DNA of 64,000 bases from Nocardioides sp. S-1144 (GCF_005954645.2 NZ_CP040695.2:3410001-3474000), one strand, 5' to 3'. Positions 42,159 to 51,975 are shown, numbered from the stretch's first letter. Notes: generated from the letters alone by a model not told the origin. Program-made: numbers and translations.

Positions 42159-42206
42159 GCCTCCTAAGCGAAAGGTCGTAGGTTCGACTCCTACCTGGGG
42201 CACAGC
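42159..42206. repeat. attR core (48 bp, tRNA-Arg 3' fragment)
   Basis: It is identical to 34754-34801. It carries the anticodon loop, variable and T arms and 3' acceptor strand of tRNA-Arg but no 5' half, so it is not a second tRNA gene. Confidence 0.92.
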
Positions 42207-42344
42207 TTCACCACGCCGCCGCCGGCCACGTGCGGCCCGGCCCGCGCCGGTCACCCCCTGGGGTAGATCTGGCGATCCGAGTTGGTGGCCGGGCCCGCGG
42301 ACGGTCAGTCTGGGAATCCGCCAGGCGAAGGAGCCCACCACCTC

Positions 42345-42617
42345 TTGATCACCCACCGCACCGCCACCGTCCACGACCTCACCCCGCGCGAGCTCGACGT
42401 GATCCAGCTCGTCACGAACGGCCGGTCGAACCACGAGATCGGCGCCGAGCTCTACCTCGGCGTCAACACCATCAAGACCTACATCCGGACCGCCTACCGC
42501 AAGATCGGCGTCACGACCCGGGTCCAGGCCGTCCTGTGGGGCGTGCACCAGGGGCTGCTCGAGGGCTACGAGATCGTCCAGAAGCCCGACGCGCCGCAGT
42601 CGCTCCGCGCCAGCTGA
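42345..42617 (+). CDS. GerE-only LuxR-type DNA-binding protein
   Basis: The 90-aa product is almost only a GerE helix-turn-helix: DLTPRELDVIQLVTNGRSN, then NTIKTYIRTAYRKIGVTTR. TTG 42345 is preceded by AAGGAG (11 nt); GTG 42282 is an alternative giving 111 aa. Without a sensory domain it could act as a constitutive DNA-binding protein, as WhiE/BldM-type or single-domain LuxR proteins do. It starts 140 bp outside attR and shares its recognition region with the element regulator at 35619. Confidence 0.78.
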   Translation: MITHRTATVHDLTPRELDVIQLVTNGRSNHEIGAELYLGVNTIKTYIRTAYRKIGVTTRVQAVLWGVHQGLLEGYEIVQKPDAPQSLRAS

Positions 42618-42664
42618 CCGCACGGGCACCGCTCGTCGAGCGGGGCTGACCGCCGCCCCGCCGC

Positions 42665-43220
42665 AGGTGGGCGACCGCGTCCCGTGCTCGCCTGGGGGGA
42701 TGTGAACACAGGACGCGGTCGGGTCGAGTCTCGCCAGACCGGGCGCACCGTGGTTCACCCGTGGGGGCATGGCGGAACCGCGCCGCGCCTGTCCGCGCAC
42801 CGGAGCTGAGAGCGGGTGTGCGGGACCCGCGGTCGGCCGTTCCCCCCACGGGTACGGCCGAACGCGAGCCCCTGGACCGCGGCGTCGCCTCGACATGGGG
42901 GCATCGGCGACGCGGGTCCTGGTGTGACGCTAGGGCGGTCGGCGCCCGGAGCCCGCATCCGTCACGACGAGGCACGGGGGTGCCCGCTGTTGCCCGCACG
43001 CGGCAGGGTTCGGGGGCTCGGCCGGACGTCGACTCCCGTGCAGCGGCGCCGGCGCCCCCGACGCCCGAGTGGGGGGATCCCGCGCGCGTGGCGCCGGCGC
43101 TCACTGTTCGAGGGGTGCCGTACCCGGCCCGGCGCAGAGCATGCGGAACTCGCGCTCGGACGTTCCCCCCACGGGCACGTCCGAACGCGAGTCCCGGGCT
43201 GGCGTCGTCCTGACACGGGG
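42665..43220. repeat. Gene-free hairpin array with C6/G6 loops
   Basis: Between the GerE gene and 43333 no gene is seen. Hairpins are at 42672-42721 (11 bp plus 3 bp), 42755-42788 (8 bp), 42828-42866, 42882-42913 (8 bp), 43046-43100 (11 bp) and 43149-43191. Loops share TCCCCCCA on one strand or the other. The units 42816-42915 and 43141-43245 are diverged copies of one about 100-bp sequence, and their main stems differ by a compensatory C-G to A-T pair. An RNA or palindromic repeat family is likely. 43221-43332 shows nothing clear. Confidence 0.62.
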
Positions 43221-43332
43221 AGAATCGGCGTCGCCCAGCCCTGGTTGAACCGTAAACCACCTCCCCCGGCGCTGTCACCCCGTCACACCGCGGCGCCGGC
43301 CCGAAGGCGGCCGGCGCGGCTAGCCTCGCCCC

Positions 43333-43626
43333 ATGACGGACGAGGCGACGGGCAAGGCGGTCGACGCCGCACTGGTCCCGATCGTGGCGTCGCTGGGTCC
43401 GTGGGGCGTCGAGGAGGCGCACTGGCTGCCCGACCGGCAGGGCGCCCCGGTCATCTGGCTGCGGGTCCGGCGCCGGGCGCAGGCCGACGCCCTGCGCCGG
43501 CAGGTCTGGTTGCTGCCGCAGGTGCAGGTGACCCTGACTCGGCTCGGCGTCGGGCACGACGTCGTGTGGAACCTGCGCGTCGAGATCTCCTCCGCCGAGG
43601 CCGAGGCCGAGCTGTTCAGGGAGTGA
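43333..43626 (+). CDS. Small hypothetical protein (97 aa)
   Basis: The product is a compact alpha/beta protein: VDAALVPIVASLGPWGVEEA, then APVIWLRVRRRAQADALRRQ and VVWNLRVEIS. Codon bias is normal for the genome and the end overlaps the convergent FAD gene by 11 bp. No family is recognised. Confidence 0.6.
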   Translation: MTDEATGKAVDAALVPIVASLGPWGVEEAHWLPDRQGAPVIWLRVRRRAQADALRRQVWLLPQVQVTLTRLGVGHDVVWNLRVEISSAEAEAELFRE

Positions 43627-45001
43627 GGCCGGCGAGCGCGGCCAGGCGGGCCAGGCCGCGCGGCGCGTGGGCACCGATCCGCTCCTGCACCGCCACGACC
43701 TCGGCGGAGCCGCTCAGGCCCGGCGGCACGCGAGCCGGGTTGAGCGCGACCGAGTCGGCCCACTCCCGGATGTCGGGCTCGGCGCCGAACGACGCGGCGC
43801 CGCGCATGCCGAGGACGTTCATCTCGGCCCAGTCGGCCAGGGAGTCGCCGTACGACGTCGGCGGGCAGAGCCGGTTCTTCTCCTCGTCGTCGCCCCGGGT
43901 CGCCTCCACGTAGCCCACCAGCGCGGCCCCGAAGCACGGGAAGCCGGCCCGGACCGGCTGCGGCGTGATCGTGCCCGGACCCCAGATCGGCACCCGCGGT
44001 GGACGGCGGAGCCCGTCGGCGGCGCAGTCGACGACGAGGGCGTCGGGGCGGATCGCGACCGTGCCCCCGCGCAGGTCGAGCCGGCCGTGGCCGACGGCGT
44101 CGACGTGCCCGAGCCGGACGACGTCCTCGATGGTCCGGAGCCGCTCCAGCTCCCAGAGCCCGAGGGTCGGCGCCTTGGCCATGGTCGGCTCGACCGACGG
44201 GTCGAGGCGCAGCATGATGCCGGCGTCCTCGAGGGCGTGGAACAGCCCGGGGAGGGACGTCGCCTCCCCCGCCGCGCGCAGGAGGTCGGCGACCATCGCG
44301 AGGTAGACGGTGGGATCGGGCTGGACCACGGCCCGGTTGAGCATCCAGGGGTCGCGCGGGCGGACCCAGCAGATCCGGTCGGGGTCGGTCCCGGAGGCCA
44401 GCAGCCGGATGCAGGCGTCGGTGGCGGTCTTGCCCGAGCCCACGACGACGTGCTGGCCCGGCGGCTCGCGCTCGAGGGCGGCGTCGAGGTCGTTGACCGG
44501 CACCACGCGGACGCCGTCCTCGACGGCGAACCGGCGCGGCGACTCGGCGGGGATGTCGGGCGCGAGGTAGCGCGCGTCGACGACGCGGCACCGCTCCGGC
44601 ACCTCGAACCGCTCCCCGGTGTCGAGCGAGGTGAAGGTCCGGTCGCCGCGGTACTCGCAGCCGCTGAAGAGCTCGACGCGGCCCGAGGCCAGCAGCCGCT
44701 CCTCCAGCACGCGGTCGTAGTAGGCGCAGATGGAATCGCGGTCGGCGCGCTCGTGCAGCCCCGCCTCCGGACCCTCCTGCTGGATGCCGCCGCCGAGCAC
44801 GGTCGAGGCGACGCCGTAGAAGCTCGAGGCCTGGTGCAGCTGCACGAACGAGTACGCCGCGCGCCAGTGCCCGCCGACCCCGGGCCGCCGGTCGAGGATC
44901 GCGACGCGGACGTCGGCGTGGTCGACCAGGGCGTCGGTGAAGGCCATCCCGGTGGCCCCGGCACCGACGACGAGGTAGTCGACCTCCACCCGCCTCGTCA
45001 C
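43616..45001 (-). CDS. FAD/NAD(P)-binding oxidoreductase
   Basis: The 461-aa product has an N-terminal FAD Rossmann motif (VDYLVVGAGATGMAFTDAL with a second GGHWRAAY element) and a NADP-binding motif HVVVGSGKTATDACIRL in the middle, the two-dinucleotide layout of flavoprotein monooxygenases. GTG 45001 or 44989 both fit. The substrate is unknown. Confidence 0.78.
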   Translation of the reverse strand: MTRRVEVDYLVVGAGATGMAFTDALVDHADVRVAILDRRPGVGGHWRAAYSFVQLHQASSFYGVASTVLGGGIQQEGPEAGLHERADRDSICAYYDRVLEERLLASGRVELFSGCEYRGDRTFTSLDTGERFEVPERCRVVDARYLAPDIPAESPRRFAVEDGVRVVPVNDLDAALEREPPGQHVVVGSGKTATDACIRLLASGTDPDRICWVRPRDPWMLNRAVVQPDPTVYLAMVADLLRAAGEATSLPGLFHALEDAGIMLRLDPSVEPTMAKAPTLGLWELERLRTIEDVVRLGHVDAVGHGRLDLRGGTVAIRPDALVVDCAADGLRRPPRVPIWGPGTITPQPVRAGFPCFGAALVGYVEATRGDDEEKNRLCPPTSYGDSLADWAEMNVLGMRGAASFGAEPDIREWADSVALNPARVPPGLSGSAEVVAVQERIGAHAPRGLARLAALAGLTP

Positions 45002-45050
45002 GCGGCCCAGCAGATCACTCGCGCGGCCCGGCGTCCACCGCGGCGCGCGG

Positions 45051-46235
45051 TCACCGGGAGGCGGAGGCCTCCCGCTCGAGGATCCGGGTGTCGACGGCGG
45101 CCGGGCTGAGCACCTGGTCGAGCACCATCGCCGCGCAGCCGACGAGGCCGGCACGGTCCCCGAACGTCGAGGACAGGAACTGCAGGTCGCGGGTGGCCAG
45201 CGCCGAGGCGCGGGCGTAGACGCTCTCCCGGACGCCGGCGGCGTAGACCTCGAAGGCGGCGGACATGTCGCCGCCGATCACCACGGCGTGCGGGTTGAGC
45301 AGGTTGATCGCGACCGCCAGCACCTCGCCCAGGCTGCGCCCGGCCTCGCGCAGGTGGTGCTTGGCCTCGGCGTCGCCCCCGACGGCGCGGGCGACGACGT
45401 CGCGGACGTGCCCGATCCGGTGCCCCTGGGCCTGCAGCTCGGCGACCAGCGCCCAGCCGCCCGCGATGGTCTCGAGGCAGCCGACGTCGCCGCACCGGCA
45501 CGGCCGGCCCTCGGCCGCGTGGACCTTCGTGTGGCCGATCTCGCCGGCGGCGCCGAGGTGGCCCGGCACGACCCGTCCCTCCGAGACGATGCCCAGGCCG
45601 AGGCCGGTCGAGGCCTTGACGACGAGGAGGTCGCGGTAGGTCGCGGCGTGCCCGAGACCCTCGGAGCGGGCCAGCACGTCGGCGTCGTTCGCGACGAACG
45701 TCGGGCCAGGCTCGACGTCGGCGAGGAACGCCCCGAGGTCGACGCGGTCCCAGCCGGTCATCGCCGGCGAGTCGATGCTGACGCCGAGCACCGGGTCGAC
45801 GGTGCCGGGCAGGCTGATGCCGGTGCCGAGCACCGGGGGCCGTCCGCGGTGCCCGCCCGGGAGGTCGGCGAGCAGTCCGGTGAGCTGGGTGGCGACGTCG
45901 GGCATGACGACGTCCGGCGGCGCACCGACCTCGTGCTCGACCGAGGAGGAGCGCAGCTCGTGCCCGGCGAGGTCGAAGAGCGCGAGCTGGGAGCGGGAGC
46001 GGCCGATCGCGGCGGTCAGGACGACGCCCGCGCGGGCGTCGAGACCGATCCCGCCGGCAGGCCGGCCGCCGGTCGAGGCGAGCTCGTCGCCGGCCAGGAC
46101 GAGTCCCAGGTCCTCGAGCGCCGCGAGCCGGGCGGTCACGGCCGTGCGCGAGAGCCCCGTGAGCCGGACGAGGTCGGAGCGACTGCTCGCCCGCCCCTGG
46201 CGGACCAGCTGGAGCATGTCACCGGCGGTAGTCAC
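45051..46235 (-). CDS. ROK family transcriptional regulator
   Basis: The 394-aa product has an N-terminal winged helix (SSRSDLVRLTGLSRTAVTARLAAL) and a ROK sugar-kinase fold with the zinc motif PCRCGDVGCLETIAGG and the ATP/sugar segments (GLGLGIVSEG, GHTKVH). ROK repressors respond to glucose-type sugars or phosphosugars. It is divergent from zwf-edd-eda, so it probably controls the Entner-Doudoroff operon. Confidence 0.88.
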   Translation of the reverse strand: MTTAGDMLQLVRQGRASSRSDLVRLTGLSRTAVTARLAALEDLGLVLAGDELASTGGRPAGGIGLDARAGVVLTAAIGRSRSQLALFDLAGHELRSSSVEHEVGAPPDVVMPDVATQLTGLLADLPGGHRGRPPVLGTGISLPGTVDPVLGVSIDSPAMTGWDRVDLGAFLADVEPGPTFVANDADVLARSEGLGHAATYRDLLVVKASTGLGLGIVSEGRVVPGHLGAAGEIGHTKVHAAEGRPCRCGDVGCLETIAGGWALVAELQAQGHRIGHVRDVVARAVGGDAEAKHHLREAGRSLGEVLAVAINLLNPHAVVIGGDMSAAFEVYAAGVRESVYARASALATRDLQFLSSTFGDRAGLVGCAAMVLDQVLSPAAVDTRILEREASASR

Positions 46236-46253
46236 CTCCTCATCCTAGGCAAC

Positions 46254-46287
46254 AGTTCCTGACTTTTGTATTAACAGAACCAAAGTT
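46254..46287. promoter_or_regulatory. Candidate ROK operator upstream of zwf
   Basis: An unusually AT-rich stretch between the divergent ROK and zwf starts contains ACTTT (46262-46266) and AAAGT (46282-46286) as an inverted repeat, and GTTC/GAAC (46255-46258, 46277-46280). ROK operators are AT-rich with such symmetry. No -35/-10 pair was fixed. Confidence 0.45.
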
Positions 46288-46325
46288 CGTTTGCGGAGTG
46301 CAGACATCGGATCTACCGTGGTCGA

Positions 46326-47816
46326 GTGACTCAACCCGCCTTCGGACTCCCCGACGCGATGCCGGCCTGCGACTTCACCGTCATCGGCGCCACCGGTGAC
46401 CTGGCGCTGCGCAAGCTCGTACCCGCCCTCTACCGCCGCGAGGCCGAGAACCAGCTGCAGCCCAGCTCCCGGATCATCGGCGTCTCCCGCTCCGAGCTCG
46501 ACGACGACGGCTACCGCGCCGAGGTCGCGCAGGCGCTGCGCGAGCACATCGGCGCCGACCTCGACGTCGTCGTCGCCACGCGCCTGCTCGACCGGATCAG
46601 CCACCTGACCCTCGACGGTGCCGACCCCGAGGGGTGGCACCTCCTGCACAACCACCTCAAGGTCGGCGACCCCGCGGCCGTCCGGGTCTTCTACCTCGCC
46701 GTCGCGCCGGCCCTGTTCGGCCCGATCTGCCACCGCCTCGACGAGATCGGCGTCGTCGACCCGACCGCGCGCGTCGTGCTCGAGAAGCCGATCGGCCGCG
46801 ACATCGACTCGGCCCGCGCCATCAACGACGCGGTCGGCGAGGTCTTCGACGAGGCCCAGATCTTCCGCATCGACCACTACCTCGGCAAGGAGAGCGTCCA
46901 GAACCTCCTGGTCACCCGCTTCGCCAACACCTTCCTCGAGCCGCTCTGGAACTCCCACTGGGTCGACCACGTGCAGATCACCGTCGCCGAGACGCTCGGG
47001 GTCGGCGAGCGCGGCGACTACTACGACACCTCCGGCGCGCTGCGCGACATGGTGCAGAACCACCTGCTCCAGCTGCTCTGCCTGGTCGCGATGGAGCCGC
47101 CGACCTACGTCGGGCGCGAGACCGTGCGCGACGAGAAGCTCAAGGTGCTCCAGGCGCTCAAGCCGATGACGCCGGCCGACGTCGACCGCGACACCGTGCG
47201 CGGTCGCTACGGCCAGGGCCTGGTCGACGGCGTCGCGGTGCCGTCGTACACCGAGGACCTCGGCCGCCCCGGCAGCGCGGCAGAGACGTTCGTGGCCATC
47301 CGCACCGAGGTGCAGAACTGGCGCTGGGCCGGCGTCCCGTTCTACCTGCGCACCGGCAAGCGGCTCGACCGCAAGCTGTCGGAGATCGTCGTGGTCTTCA
47401 AGGAGCCGCCGCACTCGATGTTCCCGCACCACGAGGGCGTGCAGACCGCGAACCGGCTGCACATCCAGGTGCAGCCCGACGAGGGCATGCAGCTGCACAT
47501 GACCGCCAAGGAGCCCGGCCCCGGTGGCATCCGGCTGCGGCCGGTCTCGCTCGACCTGAGCTACGCGACGGCCTTCGACGCCCGGATGCCCGACGCCTAC
47601 GAGCGCCTGCTGATGGACGTCGTCCGCGGCAACCCGACCCTGTTCATGCGTCGCGACGAGGTCGAGGCCGCCTGGACCTGGGTCGAGCCCATCCTCCAGC
47701 GGTGGGCGGTCACCGCCGACCGCCCCAAGCGCTACCCGGCCGGCACCAGCGGGCCGATCGCCGCCACCACGCTCCTCGAGCGGGACGGCCGGACCTGGCA
47801 GGAGCTCCCCGAATGA
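46326..47816 (+). CDS. zwf: Glucose-6-phosphate 1-dehydrogenase
   Basis: The 496-aa product has the NADP Rossmann motif [13 protein letters not shown] and the active-site peptide RIDHYLGKE with the catalytic His and Lys. It makes 6-phosphogluconolactone. It is the first gene of a coupled operon: its TGA overlaps the edd ATG by 4 bp. No lactonase gene is in the operon. GTG start at 46326. Confidence 0.94.
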   Translation: MTQPAFGLPDAMPACDFTVIGATGDLALRKLVPALYRREAENQLQPSSRIIGVSRSELDDDGYRAEVAQALREHIGADLDVVVATRLLDRISHLTLDGADPEGWHLLHNHLKVGDPAAVRVFYLAVAPALFGPICHRLDEIGVVDPTARVVLEKPIGRDIDSARAINDAVGEVFDEAQIFRIDHYLGKESVQNLLVTRFANTFLEPLWNSHWVDHVQITVAETLGVGERGDYYDTSGALRDMVQNHLLQLLCLVAMEPPTYVGRETVRDEKLKVLQALKPMTPADVDRDTVRGRYGQGLVDGVAVPSYTEDLGRPGSAAETFVAIRTEVQNWRWAGVPFYLRTGKRLDRKLSEIVVVFKEPPHSMFPHHEGVQTANRLHIQVQPDEGMQLHMTAKEPGPGGIRLRPVSLDLSYATAFDARMPDAYERLLMDVVRGNPTLFMRRDEVEAAWTWVEPILQRWAVTADRPKRYPAGTSGPIAATTLLERDGRTWQELPE

Positions 47817-49750
47817 CCACCACCCCGTCCGGCCCGACCGGCCCGACCGGCCCGACCGGCCCGCCCCAGCAGCTGCACCCCGTCGTCGCCGCGGTCACCG
47901 ACCGCCTCGTCGAGCGCAGCGCCGGCACCCGGGCGGCCTACCTCGCGCAGATCCGCGCCGCCGCCTCGACCGGGCCGGCCCGTGGCCAGCTCGGCTGCGC
48001 CAACCTCGCCCACGGCTTCGCCGCCTCCGAGCCGTCGGAGAAGGTCGCGCTGCGCGGCCGGGTCAAGCCCAACCTGGCGATCGTGACGAGCTACAACGAC
48101 ATGCTCTCCGCGCACCAGCCCTACGTCGACTACCCGCCGGTGCTGAAGAGGGCCGCGATCCGCGCCGGCGGCCTCGCGCAGGTCGCGGGCGGCGTCCCGG
48201 CCATGTGCGACGGGATCACCCAGGGCCGCGCCGGCATGCAGCTCTCCCTCTTCAGCCGCGACGTCATCGCGATGTCGGCGGCGATCGGGCTGTCGCACGA
48301 CATGTTCGACGGCGCCCTCATGCTCGGCGTGTGCGACAAGATCGTGCCGGGCCTGCTCATCGGCGCCCTGGCCTTCGGCCACCTGCCGACGGTGTTCGTG
48401 CCGGCCGGTCCGATGGCCTCGGGCCTGCCCAACGGCGAGAAGGCGCGGGTGCGCCAGCTGCACGCCGAGGGCAAGGTCGGCCGCGAGGAGCTGCTCGAGG
48501 CGGAGGCCGCCTCCTACCACTCCCGGGGCACCTGCACCTTCTACGGCACCGCGAACTCCAACCAGCTGCTCATGGAGGTGCTCGGCCTGCACCTGCCGGG
48601 CTCGTCGTTCGTGAACCCCGGCACGCCCCTGCGCGAGGCCCTCACCCGCGCCGCCGCCGAGCGCGCCGTCGCCATCACCCACCAGGGCGCCGCCCACCAC
48701 GGCGGCGAGGCGATCCCGGTCGGCGAGGTCGTCGACGAGAAGGCCGTCGTCAACGCCTGCGTCGCCCTGCTGGCCAGCGGCGGCTCGACGAACCACACGA
48801 TGCACCTCGTCGCGATGGCCCGCGCGGCCGGCGTCCAGCTCACCTGGGACGACCTCTCCGACCTGTCGGCGGTCGTGCCGTCGCTGTGCCGGATCTACCC
48901 CAACGGCACCGCCGACGTGAACCACTTCCACGCCGCCGGCGGCATCGGCTTCCTGATCCGGACCCTGCTCGAGGCCGGCCTGGTGCACGACGACGTGCTC
49001 ACCGTGATGGGGCGCGGCCTGCACCGCTACACCCAGGAGCCGGTCCTCGACGGCGACGTCCTGACCTGGCGCGAGGGGCCCGAGCAGAGCCTCGACCTCG
49101 ACGTGCTGCGCCCGGCGACGGCGCCGTTCGGCCCGGACGGCGGCCTCAAGGTCCTGCGCGGACCGCTCGGCACGGCGGTCATCAAGACCTCCGCCGTCAA
49201 GCCCGAGCACCGCCTGGTCTCGGCGCCCGCGCTGGTCTTCGACGACCAGGACGACTTCCTCGTCGCCTTCGCCGAGGGGCGCCTCGACGGCCGCGACCTC
49301 GTCGCGGTGATCCGCTACCAGGGGCCCGCGGCCAACGGGATGCCCGAGCTGCACAAGCTCACGCCCGCGCTCGGCGTCCTGCAGGACCGCGGCCAGCGCG
49401 TCGCGATCGTCACCGACGGCCGGATGTCCGGGGCCTCCGGCAAGGTGCCGGCCGCCATCCACGTGACGCCGGAGGCCGCCCTGGGCGGTCCGCTGTCGCG
49501 GGTCCGCGACGGCGACCTGGTCACCGTCGACGCCGAGGCCGGCGTCCTCGACCTGGTCGGCGTCGACCTGCGGCACCGCGAGCCGGCCGTGCGCCCGGCC
49601 ACGGACGCCGACGCCTCCGGGACCGGTCGCGAGCTCTTCGCGGCGTTCCGCGCCACCGTCGGCCCGGCCGACGCCGGCGCCAGCGTCTTCCCCCTCCACC
49701 ACGCCCCCTCCACCGACCCCGCCGAGGTGCCCGTTGTCCAGCACGCCTGA
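47813..49750 (+). CDS. edd: Phosphogluconate dehydratase
   Basis: The 645-aa product belongs to the IlvD/Edd family with 4Fe-4S-ligand regions: [33 protein letters not shown] and [15 protein letters not shown]. The residue around [14 protein letters not shown] is Edd-type. It converts 6-phosphogluconate to KDPG. The N-terminus has a Gly-Pro-Thr repeat from a 9-bp tandem repeat, unlike the rest of the protein. Overlaps zwf by 4 bp and eda by 17 bp. Confidence 0.93.
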   Translation: MTTTPSGPTGPTGPTGPPQQLHPVVAAVTDRLVERSAGTRAAYLAQIRAAASTGPARGQLGCANLAHGFAASEPSEKVALRGRVKPNLAIVTSYNDMLSAHQPYVDYPPVLKRAAIRAGGLAQVAGGVPAMCDGITQGRAGMQLSLFSRDVIAMSAAIGLSHDMFDGALMLGVCDKIVPGLLIGALAFGHLPTVFVPAGPMASGLPNGEKARVRQLHAEGKVGREELLEAEAASYHSRGTCTFYGTANSNQLLMEVLGLHLPGSSFVNPGTPLREALTRAAAERAVAITHQGAAHHGGEAIPVGEVVDEKAVVNACVALLASGGSTNHTMHLVAMARAAGVQLTWDDLSDLSAVVPSLCRIYPNGTADVNHFHAAGGIGFLIRTLLEAGLVHDDVLTVMGRGLHRYTQEPVLDGDVLTWREGPEQSLDLDVLRPATAPFGPDGGLKVLRGPLGTAVIKTSAVKPEHRLVSAPALVFDDQDDFLVAFAEGRLDGRDLVAVIRYQGPAANGMPELHKLTPALGVLQDRGQRVAIVTDGRMSGASGKVPAAIHVTPEAALGGPLSRVRDGDLVTVDAEAGVLDLVGVDLRHREPAVRPATDADASGTGRELFAAFRATVGPADAGASVFPLHHAPSTDPAEVPVVQHA

Positions 49751-50378
49751 GTCGTCCCCCGCCCTGAGCTCCGTGCTCGACGTCGTCCCGGTGATGCCGG
49801 TCGTCGTCGTCAAGCGGGTCGAGGACGCCGTCCCGATCGCCCGGGCCCTGGTCGCCGGCGGCTTGCCGGCGATCGAGCTGACCCTGCGGACGCCGGTCGC
49901 GCTCGACGCGATCGCCGCCATCGCCGCGGAGGTGCCGGAGATCCTCGTCGGCGCCGGCACCATCGTCACGCCCGGCCAGGCGAAGGAGGCCGCCGACGCC
50001 GGCGCCCGCTTCCTCGTCTCCCCCGGCGCGACGCCGACGCTGCTGGCCGCCATGGCCGGCACCGGGCTGCCGTTCCTGCCCGGCACCAGCACGGTCTCCG
50101 AGGCGCTCGCCGTCCTCGAGACGGGCGTCACCGAGATGAAGTTCTTCCCGGCCGAGGCCTCCGGCGGCGCGGCCTACCTGTCCTCGATCGCCTCGCCGGT
50201 GCCCGCCGCCCGGTTCTGCCCGACCGGCGGCATCACCGCCGCCACCGCGCCGTCGTACCTGGCGCTCCCGAACGTCGGCTGCGTCGGCGGCTCCTGGCTC
50301 ACCCCCGCCGCCCTCGTGGACAGCGGCGACTGGGCCGCGATCGAGACCCTCGCCCGCGAGGCCGCCGCCCTCCGCTGA
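49734..50378 (+). CDS. eda: KDPG/KHG aldolase
   Basis: The 214-aa class I aldolase has [40 protein letters not shown], and the Schiff-base Lys in [12 protein letters not shown]. It cleaves KDPG to pyruvate and glyceraldehyde-3-phosphate. TTG 49734 is used, inside the edd end. Its stop codon lies in the first 32-bp palindromic repeat. Confidence 0.92.
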   Translation: MSSTPESSPALSSVLDVVPVMPVVVVKRVEDAVPIARALVAGGLPAIELTLRTPVALDAIAAIAAEVPEILVGAGTIVTPGQAKEAADAGARFLVSPGATPTLLAAMAGTGLPFLPGTSTVSEALAVLETGVTEMKFFPAEASGGAAYLSSIASPVPAARFCPTGGITAATAPSYLALPNVGCVGGSWLTPAALVDSGDWAAIETLAREAAALR

Positions 50379-50481
50379 CCCGTCGCTGATCACTGACGGC
50401 TCACCGCTCACCCGTCGCTGATCACTGACGGGTCACCGCCGACCCGTCGCTGACCCGTCGCTGATCAGCGACGGGTCAGCG
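50377..50481. repeat. 32-bp palindromic repeat array A (terminator)
   Basis: There are two 32-bp units, then a 12-bp partial unit and a terminal perfect palindrome (50453-50476: ACCCGTCGCTGA with its complement). It overlaps the stop codons of both eda and the convergent ALDH gene, so it is a bidirectional terminator expanded by repeat duplication. The same repeat forms array B at 60585-60849. Confidence 0.88.
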
Positions 50482-51975
50482 TCGGTCGGGCCAGTCGACG
50501 CTGAGGAACTGCGTCTCCTGGAACTCCCGCAGCCCGTCGCGGGCGCCCTCGCGCCCCAGGCCGCTCTGCTTGACGCCGCCGAACGGCGCCGACGGGTCGG
50601 AGACGACCCCCCGGTTGACGCCGACCATGCCGGCCTCGAGCGCCTCGCCGATGCCGATGGCGGTCCGGACGTCGCCGGCGTACACGTAGGCGGCCAGGCC
50701 GTGCTCGGAGGCGTTGGCCAGGGCGACCACGTCGTCGGTGTCGCTCCAGGTCACCACCGGGGCGACCGGGCCGAAGACCTCCTCGGCGACGACGCGGGCC
50801 CCGGGTGCCACCCGGTCGAGCACCACCGGCGCCACGAAGTGCCCGGTCAGGCCGTCGGGCACGCTCGCGCGGTGCGCGACCCGTGCGCCGTCGGCGACGG
50901 CGGCCTCGACGAGCCCCTCGATCCGGGCGGCCTGGGCGGCGGTGATCATCGGGCCGACGTCGACGCGGCCCGGACCGTGGGCCGGACCGACGCGCATCCC
51001 CTCCACCGCGGCGCCGAGCAGCGCGGTGAACTCGGCCGCGACCCGCTCGTGCACGAGGAAGCGGTTGGCCGCGGTGCAGGCCTGTCCCCCGTTGCGGAAC
51101 TTCGCGTGCAGCGCCCCGTGGACGGCGGCCTCGACGTCGGCGTCCGCGGTCACGACGAACGGCGCGTTGCCCCCGAGCTCCATCGAGGAGGTGACGACCC
51201 GGTCGGCGGCCTGGCGCAGCAGCAGCTTGCCGATCCGCGTCGAGCCGGTGAAGGAGACGGCACGGACGCGGTCGTCGGCGAGCCAGGTCGAGACGACGTC
51301 GCCGGCCGCCGTGGTCGGGACGACGTTGACCAGGCCGTCGGGCGCGCCGGCCTCGGCGAGCAGCCGGGCCAGGGCGAGGGCGGTCAGCGGCGTCTCCTCG
51401 GCCGGCTTGACGACGACGCTGCAGCCCGCGGCCAGCGCCGGCGCGACCTTGCGGGTGATCATCGCGGCCGGGAAGTTCCACGGCGTCACCAGCGCGGCGA
51501 CGCCGGCCGGGTGGTGGGTGACGATCGAGCGGGTGCCGCCGCCCGGCGACTCGCCCCACGAGCCGTCGGTGCGCACCGCCTCCTCGGCGTACCAGCGGAA
51601 GAACTCCGCGGCGTAGGTCACCTCGGCCCGCGCGTCGGCCTCCGGCTTGCCGTTCTCCGACATCAGCAGCCAGGCGAGCCGGTCGGCGTCGCGCAGCATC
51701 AGCTCACGAGCCCGCGACAGCACCTCCGACCGGGCGCGCGGCGACGTGCGACGCCAGCCGCGACCGGCCTCGACGGCGGCGTCGACGGCCGCGGTCGCCT
51801 CGGCGGCACCGCCGTCGGCGACGCGGGCCAGCTCGAGCCCGGTGGCCGGGTCGTCGACGACGAAGCTGGCGCCGGTCGAGCGCCACTCGCCGCCGACCAG
51901 GACGCCGCGCTCGGGCTCGAGGTCACCCAGGTTTCCCGGGTCGGCGGGGGCGGGCGGGTGGGTGGTGAGGCTCAT
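50476..51975 (-). CDS. NAD(P)-dependent aldehyde (succinate-semialdehyde-type) dehydrogenase
   Basis: The 499-aa ALDH has the catalytic Cys in GGQACTAANRFLV, the Glu in MELGGNAPF and coenzyme motif FTGSTRIGK; the sequence style matches GabD. The GntR gene and the heterocycle-type genes are upstream, which suits oxidation of succinate semialdehyde at the end of that pathway. The substrate is inferred, not shown. Confidence 0.82.
   Translation of the reverse strand: MSLTTHPPAPADPGNLGDLEPERGVLVGGEWRSTGASFVVDDPATGLELARVADGGAAEATAAVDAAVEAGRGWRRTSPRARSEVLSRARELMLRDADRLAWLLMSENGKPEADARAEVTYAAEFFRWYAEEAVRTDGSWGESPGGGTRSIVTHHPAGVAALVTPWNFPAAMITRKVAPALAAGCSVVVKPAEETPLTALALARLLAEAGAPDGLVNVVPTTAAGDVVSTWLADDRVRAVSFTGSTRIGKLLLRQAADRVVTSSMELGGNAPFVVTADADVEAAVHGALHAKFRNGGQACTAANRFLVHERVAAEFTALLGAAVEGMRVGPAHGPGRVDVGPMITAAQAARIEGLVEAAVADGARVAHRASVPDGLTGHFVAPVVLDRVAPGARVVAEEVFGPVAPVVTWSDTDDVVALANASEHGLAAYVYAGDVRTAIGIGEALEAGMVGVNRGVVSDPSAPFGGVKQSGLGREGARDGLREFQETQFLSVDWPDRR

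Larger units (their letters stand above)
34754..42206. mobile_element. Integrative element in tRNA-Arg(CCU), about 7.4 kb
   Basis: It is bounded by identical 48-bp att cores and carries a tyrosine integrase reading inward from the right end. It holds no recognisable replication, conjugation, capsid or excisionase gene. Cargo: DUF3263-type protein, LuxR regulator, Asn-rich membrane protein, secreted coiled-coil protein, small proteins, a micropeptide family and broken M78, DUF3800 and FlgD-Ig genes. Local sequence is more AT-rich than the flanks, especially 39.9-40.2 kb. It looks like a decaying satellite or small genomic island whose integrase remains intact. Confidence 0.88.

Noticed and set aside
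42159..42206. Second tRNA-Arg gene
   Set aside because: Only the anticodon loop to the 3' end is present; it is the attR copy of the integration core without a 5' half.
42511..43674. Minus-strand open frames over the hairpin block
   Set aside because: Low-complexity translation follows the repeat units; similarity between its segments comes from the repeated DNA hairpins, not from protein selection.
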